From assembly GCA_910588625.1 (NCBI GenBank), contig CAJUQN010000035.1, positions 1 to 24,353 of the forward strand: a stretch of 24,353 nucleotides of DNA, read 5' to 3'. Source of the DNA: an uncultured Oscillospiraceae bacterium. Lineage in GTDB: Bacteria > Bacillota > Clostridia > Oscillospirales > Oscillospiraceae. The translations under genes were made by a program, and so were the position numbers. Shown here one piece after another: positions 14,798 through 20,794 of this stretch; position 1 is the first letter of the stretch, and each line of letters starts with the position of its first letter. A model generated the notes under the pieces. The model was not told the origin of the DNA and ran no database searches. It saw only the letters and a list, made by a program, of their open reading frames with translations.

Positions 14798-15883
14798 TTA
14801 TTCGTCACCGAAGCTGATGCCAAGCAGCTTCGCCTCGGTGATGATGTCAGATTTGGGGTCGATGGTCTTGAGCTTGCCCGCAATCTCCTTCAAGGGGACC
14901 GAGGTGATGACCCGGTCGTGGATGGCTACCATGCTGCCATACTCACCCTTGGAGATCATCAGCGCCGCAGTGGCGCCCAGACGGGAGGACAGCACCCGGT
15001 CATAGGCACAGGGGTTGCCGCCCCGCTGCATATGGCCAGGGACGGTAACGCGCACTTCCTTGCCGGTTTTCTCCAGAATCTTGTCGGCCAGGGCGTAGGA
15101 TACGGAGGGGTACTGCTCCAGCAGCTTGGCCATGTGCTTCTTGTATTCCTTCTTGGACATGGCAGCCTCTTTTTCGGACAACGCGCCCTCGGCCACCGCC
15201 AGTATCGTAAAGCCGTGGCCAGCCGCGGCCCGGTGGTTGATTTTGGAGATGATGGCGTCCAGGTTATAGGGGATCTCGGGGATCAGGATGATGTCCGCGC
15301 CGCCGGCCATGCCTGCGTTGAGAGTCAGCCAGCCCGCCTTGTGGCCCATGATCTCCACCATGAACACCCGGTTGTGGGAGGCGGCGGTGGTGTGGATGCA
15401 GTCGATGACGTTGGTGGCAATGTCCACGGCGCTCTGGAAGCCGAAGGTCATGTCGGTACCCCACAGGTCGTTGTCGATGGTCTTGGGCAGGCCGATGACG
15501 TTCAGGCCCTCCTCGCTCAAGAGGTTGGCGGTTTTCTGGCTGCCGTTGCCGCCCAGCACTACCAGACAGTCCAGCCGCAGGCGGCGATAGGTATACTTCA
15601 TGGCCTCCACTTTATCCAAGCCGTTGTCGTCCGGCTCGCGCATCAGCTTGAAGGGCTGGCGGCTGGAGCCCAGGAAAGTGCCGCCCCGGGTCAGCAGGCC
15701 GGTGAAGTCGATGGGGGACAGCTTCTTGTAATCCTCATACATCAGGCCCTTGTAACCGTCGATGAAGCCGACGATCTCCACGCCGTTGCCATAGATGTTG
15801 TAGAGGCCCTTGGCCACGCCGCGCATGGTGGCGTTCAGCGCCTGGCAATCTCCGCCGCTGGTAAGCATTCCGATTCGTTTCAT
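14798..15883 (-). CDS. 6-phosphofructokinase with atypical active-site residues
   Basis: A 361-residue phosphofructokinase that phosphorylates fructose 6-phosphate in glycolysis. The ATG at 15883 has GGAAAGGAAG 7 nt upstream. PFK landmarks are the N-terminal LTSGGDCQALNA, GGNGSQKTANLL (111-122), GLPKTIDNDL (131-140, with catalytic Asp137), the substrate-binding segment VEIMGHKAGWLTL, and VTVPGHMQRGGNPCAYDR. Compared with E. coli PfkA (GGDGS, GLPGTIDND), the phosphate-donor motif reads GGNGS, so the Asp at position 103 is Asn (Asn113 here). The Gly at 124 is Lys (Lys134 here). Lys124 is typical of pyrophosphate-dependent PFKs, while Gly104 is typical of ATP-dependent ones. The phosphate donor is therefore ambiguous. 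The allosteric-site fit cannot be judged by eye. It lies 53 nt after ppk and is probably co-transcribed with it. Confidence 0.93.
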   Translation of the reverse strand: MKRIGMLTSGGDCQALNATMRGVAKGLYNIYGNGVEIVGFIDGYKGLMYEDYKKLSPIDFTGLLTRGGTFLGSSRQPFKLMREPDDNGLDKVEAMKYTYRRLRLDCLVVLGGNGSQKTANLLSEEGLNVIGLPKTIDNDLWGTDMTFGFQSAVDIATNVIDCIHTTAASHNRVFMVEIMGHKAGWLTLNAGMAGGADIILIPEIPYNLDAIISKINHRAAAGHGFTILAVAEGALSEKEAAMSKKEYKKHMAKLLEQYPSVSYALADKILEKTGKEVRVTVPGHMQRGGNPCAYDRVLSSRLGATAALMISKGEYGSMVAIHDRVITSVPLKEIAGKLKTIDPKSDIITEAKLLGISFGDE

Positions 15884-15936
15884 GATCTAACTTCCTTTCC
15901 AACTCTATTTTTAGCCCTTCCGGCTGAATAAACGGG

Positions 15937-18210
15937 TCAATCCCGGCCAAGGAGCCGCTTCAACAGGCCGGAGCGGGTCTTGACCTTGACGCTGGGACGT
16001 TTGGGGGCCTGCACATAGGTCACGGTTTTTGTGGTGGCGGCGGACCGCTTTTGTGCCGGGGCGGCACGCCGCTCCACGGCCCTGGCTTTGGGCTGGGGGA
16101 CGGGAGCGGGGGGCGGCTGAAGGCCGGGCAGAGTCCAGGCCCCGCTGTAGGCTTGGTCGCAGAAATACTCCTGTGAGTTGAAGGGCTCGCCCTCCCGGCG
16201 GACATACTCGCCGCTGGGGAGCTGAACGCGGCCCTTGGCGGTGTCCCGCAGCTGGTCCTGGAACACCTGCTCCAGATGGGCTCTCAGGCCGTCGTCGTAA
16301 ACAGGGATAGCCACCTCCACCCGGCGGGTGGTGTTGCGGGTCATGAAGTCGGCGGAGGAGATATACACCCGGCGGCGGTCCCCCTCGCCAAAGAGATAGA
16401 TGCGGGCGTGCTCCAGATAGCGGCCCACGATGCTGGACACATGGATGTTCTCCGTCACGCTGGGGATGCCGCCCACCAGACAGCAGATGCCCCGAATAAC
16501 CAGATCGATATGCACCCCGGCCTGGGACGCCTCGATGAGCTTGTCAATGACCAGCTTGTCGGTGAGGCCGTTGAGCTTGAAGCCCAGGTAAGCGGAATTC
16601 CCCTGCCGGGCCTGGAGCATTTCCTCTTCAATAAGGGCAATGATTTTGTTTCTCAAGCAGGCGGGGGCCACCATCAGATGGCGGCTGTCCTCCACCACCT
16701 CGCCCATGGACAGGCAGTTGAATACCTGGGCGGCCTCCGCGCCAATCTCCGGGGAGGCGGTCATGAGGGCGAAGTCGGTGTACAGCCGGACGGTGTCCTC
16801 GTTATAGTTGCCGGTGCCCACCTGGGTAGTATACTCCACCTGGCCCTCGTGCATTCGGGTGATGAGCAGCAGCTTGGAGTGGACCTTCAAGCCGTCCAGA
16901 CCGTAGATGACCCGGCACCCGGCCCGCTCCAACACACGGGACCAGCCGATGTTGTTCTCCTCGTCGAACCGGGCCCGGAGCTCCACCAGAGCCACCACCT
17001 CTTTGCCGTTCTCGGCGGCGTCCACCAGCGCTTCCACAATTTTGCTGTTGTGGGCCACCCGGTAAAGGGTCATTTTGATGGAGACCACCTCGGGGTCCTG
17101 TCCGGCCTCCTGTAGGAGCCGCAGCAGAGGCCGCACGCTCTCATAGGGATAGCTGAGCATCAAATCCCGTTTTCTGATCTGCTCCGTCATGGGGACCAGC
17201 GCGTCCACATTGGGAGAGTTCTGGGGCACCCGGCGGGGATAGAACAGCGCAGTCTTGTCCCGGAGCATATCCCGCAGCGCCCCCATGAAGGACAGGTCAA
17301 GCGGAATTTCACTGGCGAACAGGTGCTTTTTGGACAGGTCCAGACAGCGGCACAGACTGTCCCGCATGGTGTCGGTGAGCTTGCCGTAATAGTCCAGCTT
17401 CACCGGGCGCAGCCGCTTGCGCTGGCGAATCATTTTCTCCATGCTCTTGCGGTATTCCTCTGCCAGCATATCGCTCATTTCCGAGGAGGCGTCGTCCACG
17501 TGAATGTCGGCGCTACGCAGCAGGCGGATCAGGACGGCGCCCTCTACCTTGTAATGGGTGAAGATTTTCGGCAGAAAGCTGGCGATCAGCTCCTCCACCA
17601 GGATAAACCGCTGGCCGTCGCCGGGCAGGGGCGTCAGGCGGCGCAGCACCCCATCCCCGCAGGGCACGATGCCCATGCGCTCGCCGCCGTTTTTGGTCTT
17701 GAGCATGGCAACCGCATAAATCTGTTTGTTGCGCAGAAAAGGGAATGGCTGCTTGCGCCCGATGATCTGGGGGGAGAGAAGTGGTAAAATATTCGAGGTG
17801 AAATACTTCTCCAGGAAGGACTGGGTTTTGTCCTGGAGGGAGCCGAACCGGCACAACTCCACCCCTTGGCCAGACAACTCCCGCAATAACCCTTTGCAGA
17901 TGCGGTCCTTGTCCACCAGATAGCCGCGGGTGCGCTCCAGTACGGCGGCGACCTGCTGGGCGGAAGTCATGCCGGTCTTGTCATCGGTGGCGTTCAGGTG
18001 GGTGGTGTCCATCAGCATCCCCATCCGGACCATGTAAAACTCGTCCAGGTTACTCTGGAAGATGGCGGCGAAATTGAGCCGCTCACACAGGGGGTTGGCG
18101 GCATCCTCCGCCTCCTCCAGCACCCGGCGGTTGAATTGGAGCCAGGACAGCTCACGATTGACGTAGCAGGGATTGGCAGTTGGCACGGTGGCCGGGGTTT
18201 GCTCTTTCAT
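15937..18210 (-). CDS. ppk1: Polyphosphate kinase 1 with a basic C-terminal extension
   Basis: A 757-residue polyphosphate kinase that reversibly polymerises the gamma-phosphate of ATP into polyphosphate. The ATG at 18210 is preferred because AAGGGG lies about 10 nt upstream; the GTG at 18219 has the same site only 1 nt away. The N-domain opens with YVNRELSWLQFNRRVLEEA. The phospholipase-D-like catalytic half has His444 (LKVHSKLLLI), the probable phosphorylated His, and His601 (LEHARIYLF). ISSADFMTRN and RRVEVAIPV follow. The family usually ends soon after the QLRDT region at about 690-720 residues. Here about 62 further residues (696-757) are Pro-, Ala- and Lys/Arg-rich (PKARAVERR, VKVKTRSGLLKRLLGRD). 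That tail may bind the anionic product or nucleic acid, which is inference. pfk follows 53 nt downstream. Confidence 0.95.
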   Translation of the reverse strand: MKEQTPATVPTANPCYVNRELSWLQFNRRVLEEAEDAANPLCERLNFAAIFQSNLDEFYMVRMGMLMDTTHLNATDDKTGMTSAQQVAAVLERTRGYLVDKDRICKGLLRELSGQGVELCRFGSLQDKTQSFLEKYFTSNILPLLSPQIIGRKQPFPFLRNKQIYAVAMLKTKNGGERMGIVPCGDGVLRRLTPLPGDGQRFILVEELIASFLPKIFTHYKVEGAVLIRLLRSADIHVDDASSEMSDMLAEEYRKSMEKMIRQRKRLRPVKLDYYGKLTDTMRDSLCRCLDLSKKHLFASEIPLDLSFMGALRDMLRDKTALFYPRRVPQNSPNVDALVPMTEQIRKRDLMLSYPYESVRPLLRLLQEAGQDPEVVSIKMTLYRVAHNSKIVEALVDAAENGKEVVALVELRARFDEENNIGWSRVLERAGCRVIYGLDGLKVHSKLLLITRMHEGQVEYTTQVGTGNYNEDTVRLYTDFALMTASPEIGAEAAQVFNCLSMGEVVEDSRHLMVAPACLRNKIIALIEEEMLQARQGNSAYLGFKLNGLTDKLVIDKLIEASQAGVHIDLVIRGICCLVGGIPSVTENIHVSSIVGRYLEHARIYLFGEGDRRRVYISSADFMTRNTTRRVEVAIPVYDDGLRAHLEQVFQDQLRDTAKGRVQLPSGEYVRREGEPFNSQEYFCDQAYSGAWTLPGLQPPPAPVPQPKARAVERRAAPAQKRSAATTKTVTYVQAPKRPSVKVKTRSGLLKRLLGRD

Positions 18211-18249
18211 GTCGGTCACGCCCCTTGTTGTTGACTTTTGCTTTTCTTA

Positions 18250-18278
18250 AATGTACCATTCTTTTTTGAGCGGCGCAA
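18250..18278 (-). promoter_or_regulatory. Candidate extended -10 promoter of ppk
   Basis: On the minus strand, TTGCGC (18278-18273), 17 nt, then TGGTACATT with TACATT as -10 (18255-18250). The -35 is weak and the TGn supports an extended -10. Transcription would start about 30-35 nt before the ppk ATG. Confidence 0.4.
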
Positions 18279-18359
18279 GCCCTTTTGAGACTTTTTTTGA
18301 GGATTTGAGAATACGAATTCTTCTAACGCGGTGGGCAGTTCAGAAAATTTGGAACGTTG

Positions 18360-18390
18360 TGGACCCAAAGGGGTCGTTCAGCCGTCTAAT
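18360..18390 (+). promoter_or_regulatory. Candidate ECF-type autoregulatory promoter
   Basis: CGTCTAAT at 18383-18390 matches the -10 seen at many ECF promoters of the SigV/ECF30 kind. TGGACC (18360-18365) sits 17 nt upstream as a loose -35. The element ends about 40 nt before the sigma-factor ATG, as expected if the sigma factor controls its own operon. Confidence 0.45.
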
Positions 18391-18430
18391 AGGTGTGACC
18401 GGTCAACAAAGCAGGACAAGAAGGGATAAT

Positions 18431-18928
18431 ATGGAAGAACTGGTGCGGCGGGCCCGCGCGGGGGACGGCAGAGCCTTCGTGGAGCTGATGGAGGGCCAGA
18501 AGAGCACGATGTACAAAGTGGCCCGGAGCTATCTTCACAACGACGCGGACGCGGCGGACGCCATCAGCGAGGCGGTGCTGGCTTGCTTCGAGAAACTGGA
18601 TACCCTGCGCCAGCCCCAGTATTTCCGGACCTGGATGGTGCGCATCCTGATCCGCAAGTGTCAGGATATGCTGCGGGAGCGGAAGCGAAGTGTGCCCCTG
18701 GACGAGATTGCCGAGGCGGGCCGGGAGGATCCGGGCCACGCACGGGTGGAGTTTCTGGCCCTGTTGGACAGCCTGGACGAGAAGTATCGGACTGTGCTGC
18801 TGCTGTACTACGGCGAGGGCTTTTCCGTGGGGGAGATCGCCCAGGCCATGGGGCTGAAGGCAGACACGGTCAAGACCCGGCTGAAACAGGCTCGGGCCGG
18901 GTTCAAGATGATCTATGAGGCGGAATAG
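18431..18928 (+). CDS. ECF (RpoE-type) RNA polymerase sigma factor
   Basis: A 165-residue sigma factor that would direct RNA polymerase to stress or envelope promoters. The ATG at 18431 has AAGAAGGG about 6 nt upstream; the open frame running 60 codons further up has no ribosome site and contains the promoter region, so it is excluded. Region 2 is visible as DADAADAISEAVLACFEKL and FRTWMVRILIRKCQDMLRERK (about residues 35-80). Region 4 is visible as LDEKYRTVLLLYYGEGFSVGEIA and KADTVKTRLKQARAGFK (about 115-160). The length and two-domain layout fit ECF sigma factors exactly. The next gene starts 12 nt later and encodes a membrane protein with a cytosolic N-terminus, the usual anti-sigma arrangement. 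Confidence 0.92.
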   Translation: MEELVRRARAGDGRAFVELMEGQKSTMYKVARSYLHNDADAADAISEAVLACFEKLDTLRQPQYFRTWMVRILIRKCQDMLRERKRSVPLDEIAEAGREDPGHARVEFLALLDSLDEKYRTVLLLYYGEGFSVGEIAQAMGLKADTVKTRLKQARAGFKMIYEAE

Positions 18929-18940
18929 GAGGGGTAGAGC

Positions 18941-20053
18941 ATGACGGAACAGAGGTTACATGAAATTTTGGGGCAGAACGTGGAGGCGCCTGCTATGGTG
19001 GATAAGAAACTGGAGAACACCTATGCTCAACTACAAGGGAAGCGGCGCACGGCGAAGCGGAAGGGATTGCGGCCTGTGCGGACGGTGCTGATTGCGGCGG
19101 CGGCCATCGCTTTGCTGTGTGGTACGGCTACGGCGGCCTATCAGATTTTCCGGCAGGACGTGGCGGTAAACATACCCCAGACTGTTCAGGGATTTTTCGG
19201 CGACAGCCGCCAATCCTGGGAGCGGACCGAGATTTATGACGAGGTAGGGCATCTGAACTATTGGCCTAAGCGGGAAGTGGTGTCGGTAGACCCGGAACAG
19301 GCCCAGACTTTGGTGGGGGACTGCCTGCCCGAGAGCGGCTATCAGTGGCAGATTGAGGACTACACGTTCACTGTGGAGGGCTACCTGCTGGACGAGACCA
19401 CGGGGACGGGCAAATTTTACTATTCCGTGGAGCACCCCGGCGGCTTTCCAGAGGGGTCCGTGGATGAGACCGGATGCTTGACCTATAAAAGCCGTATCAG
19501 TGTGGTGTTCTCCACCAAGTCCGACGTAGACTGGCCCTGGATCTCCGGCAAGCTGCGCAGCGTAGACATGGAGCGGAGCACAGCGGAAAAGCTGTACATC
19601 ACAGAGGGCGGGGCCAGTGGCAAGCTGGGTTGGAAGGCAGAGGACGGTTTGAACGTCAAGTTTACGGTCCACGGCGAGACAGACCGGGATGACGATGTTT
19701 TGTCTGTCAATCTGGACCTGCCCGGCGTCAAGAGTGTTCCTGTGATAACCGCGGCTGATCCGGAGACCGGGGAACTGGCGGCGGCCATTTCTCCCATTGC
19801 GGTAAGGGCGGACGCGCGGCATATCATTGAATATCTGGGACCGAACAGAGAGCGTGTGCTGGGCGCTGTGTACTATATCGCGCTGGAGTATGCGGATGGC
19901 GCCAATTATGTGATATTGGATACCGGTCTGGACAACGCCGATTATGGAATGTATGATGATGAAGCTTACGTGGTGGAGGTGTTTAATCGCCTGGTGGACC
20001 CGCATCAGGTGACCGCCGTGCTGGTGGATAGCCAGCGGTATGAGGTAAAGTGA
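18941..20053 (+). CDS. Probable membrane anti-sigma factor (DUF4179-like)
   Basis: A 370-residue single-pass membrane protein. The ATG at 18941 has AGGAGGGG 6 nt upstream. Residues 1-46 are cytosolic and basic (LQGKRRTAKRKGLRP), and one transmembrane helix spans about 47-68. A large extracytoplasmic domain of about 300 residues follows. The layout and position directly after an ECF sigma gene match the DUF4179/RsiV-like anti-sigma proteins of Clostridia, which hold the sigma factor at the membrane until an outside signal arrives. The extracellular part is rich in beta-strand-like, aromatic stretches (YQWQIEDYTFTVEGYLLDE) and has no catalytic motif that I recognise. The regulatory role is inferred from context. 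The bound signal is unknown. Confidence 0.8.
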   Translation: MTEQRLHEILGQNVEAPAMVDKKLENTYAQLQGKRRTAKRKGLRPVRTVLIAAAAIALLCGTATAAYQIFRQDVAVNIPQTVQGFFGDSRQSWERTEIYDEVGHLNYWPKREVVSVDPEQAQTLVGDCLPESGYQWQIEDYTFTVEGYLLDETTGTGKFYYSVEHPGGFPEGSVDETGCLTYKSRISVVFSTKSDVDWPWISGKLRSVDMERSTAEKLYITEGGASGKLGWKAEDGLNVKFTVHGETDRDDDVLSVNLDLPGVKSVPVITAADPETGELAAAISPIAVRADARHIIEYLGPNRERVLGAVYYIALEYADGANYVILDTGLDNADYGMYDDEAYVVEVFNRLVDPHQVTAVLVDSQRYEVK

Positions 20054-20074
20054 CGCAAAAACCAGCAGACAACG

Positions 20075-20111
20075 AGCGGGAGCGCCGGGCCAATGGCCCG
20101 ACGCTCCCGCT
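20075..20111. terminator. Hairpin between the anti-sigma gene and tetR
   Basis: AGCGGGAGCG (20075-20084) pairs with CGCTCCCGCT (20102-20111). After a C-A mismatch, CGGGCC pairs with GGCCCG around an AAT loop. It is a strong 16-bp stem between convergent genes. The T-tracts are weak on both sides (TTTAG on plus; GGTTTTTG about 20 nt downstream on minus). Confidence 0.65.
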
Positions 20112-20642
20112 TTAGTACAAGGGCCGGAGAGTGCTGGAAATGCGCTCGACGACCGCCACCAGCTTCTCCTCGTCCACGTCCTGATGGCTCAGATAGGCGT
20201 GGTAGCTGCCCTGGATGGAGAAGGACAGCAGGATGCTTTTCTCCACGTCCTCCCTCAGCTCTGGATACTTCTGGTAGATCATCTCCTTGACCCCCGTCTC
20301 CAGGGCGCTGGCCAGCCGGGGCCGCTCCCGGGTGGAAAACAGCCCGTTGATGAGGGAGCGGTGGGCGGTGATGGCCTGGAAGATGGCCCGGGTGAGGGCC
20401 CCCGGCTCCTGGACGGACCACTCCCCCTGGGAGATGGTGCCCAGCACAAAGGCGATGGTCTCCGCCTGCATGGCGTCGGACAAGGCGTAGATGTCCTCGT
20501 AGTGGGTGTAAAAGGTGGATTTGTTGATCTGGGCCCTCTGGCACAGCTCCTTGACGGTGATTTTCTCTACACTTTTTTGGGAGCGCAGCTCCATGAAGGC
20601 GTTTTTGATGGCGGCCTCAGTCTTTTGTATGCGGATATCCAT
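20112..20642 (-). CDS. TetR/AcrR family transcriptional regulator
   Basis: A 176-residue regulator. The ATG at 20642 has GAGGAG 8 nt upstream. The N-terminal helix-turn-helix is typical of TetR proteins: ITVKELCQRAQINKSTFYTHYEDIYAL (about residues 28-54, in conserved blocks). The remaining ~120 residues form the ligand-binding and dimerisation half, with no recognisable ligand motif. The start MDIRIQKTEAAIKNAFMELR resembles the TetR subgroup that includes DhaS/YxbF-like regulators, but the ligand cannot be predicted. It is transcribed divergently from the branching enzyme gene. Two inverted repeats lie in the shared region, one overlapping both promoters, so control of itself and of glgB is likely. 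Confidence 0.9.
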   Translation of the reverse strand: MDIRIQKTEAAIKNAFMELRSQKSVEKITVKELCQRAQINKSTFYTHYEDIYALSDAMQAETIAFVLGTISQGEWSVQEPGALTRAIFQAITAHRSLINGLFSTRERPRLASALETGVKEMIYQKYPELREDVEKSILLSFSIQGSYHAYLSHQDVDEEKLVAVVERISSTLRPLY

Positions 20643-20655
20643 GGGTCATGCTCCT

Positions 20656-20672
20656 CAAAATGGACGATTTTG
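20656..20672. promoter_or_regulatory. Inverted repeat in the tetR leader
   Basis: CAAAAT-N5-ATTTTG, with perfect 6-bp arms, lies just upstream of and touching the tetR ribosome-binding site. It could be a second operator or an RNA stem. The AT-rich arms make chance occurrence possible. Confidence 0.35.
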
Positions 20673-20712
20673 TCGAAAGGTCGGTTATCCATCCAATCGA
20701 CTTGATTGTCGG

Positions 20713-20741
20713 TGGACAGAGCTGGTTCGGCAAATTAAAAT
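20713..20741 (+). promoter_or_regulatory. Candidate sigma-A promoter of glgB
   Basis: TGGACA (20713-20718, 5/6), 17 nt, then TAAAAT (20736-20741, 5/6). Transcription would start near 20748, about 47 nt before the glgB ATG. Its -10 lies next to the -10 of the opposing tetR promoter. Confidence 0.65.
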
Positions 20742-20742
20742 C

Positions 20743-20771
20743 ATTATAACAAGTTAACCGACACTTGTCCA
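20743..20771 (-). promoter_or_regulatory. Sigma-A promoter of tetR
   Basis: On the minus strand, TGGACA (20771-20766, 5/6), 17 nt, then TATAAT (20748-20743, 6/6). Transcription would start near 20736, giving a leader of about 95 nt. Confidence 0.75.
20749..20768. promoter_or_regulatory. Candidate TetR operator between tetR and glgB
   Basis: ACAAGT-N8-ACTTGT is a 20-bp inverted repeat with perfect 6-bp arms. It fills the spacer of the tetR promoter and begins at the predicted +1 of the glgB promoter. A repressor dimer here would block both genes. The core TAACCGAC recurs inverted as GTCGGTTA at 20680-20687. Confidence 0.6.
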
Positions 20772-20794
20772 CTATCTTTGAAGGGAGCTCGACC

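Noticed and set aside
14918..15931. A 337-codon plus-strand open frame opposite pfk
   Set aside because: It is antisense to an unmistakable phosphofructokinase and its His/Val/Gly/Gln-rich translation has no recognisable domain.
18351..18390. GGAAC at 18351 as -35 partner of CGTCTAAT
   Set aside because: The spacing is 27 nt, far longer than the 16-17 nt used by ECF sigma factors.
18251..18430. An upstream 60-codon extension of the ECF sigma factor
   Set aside because: The extension contains the candidate promoter and does not resemble sigma region 2; ATG 18431 has a good ribosome site.
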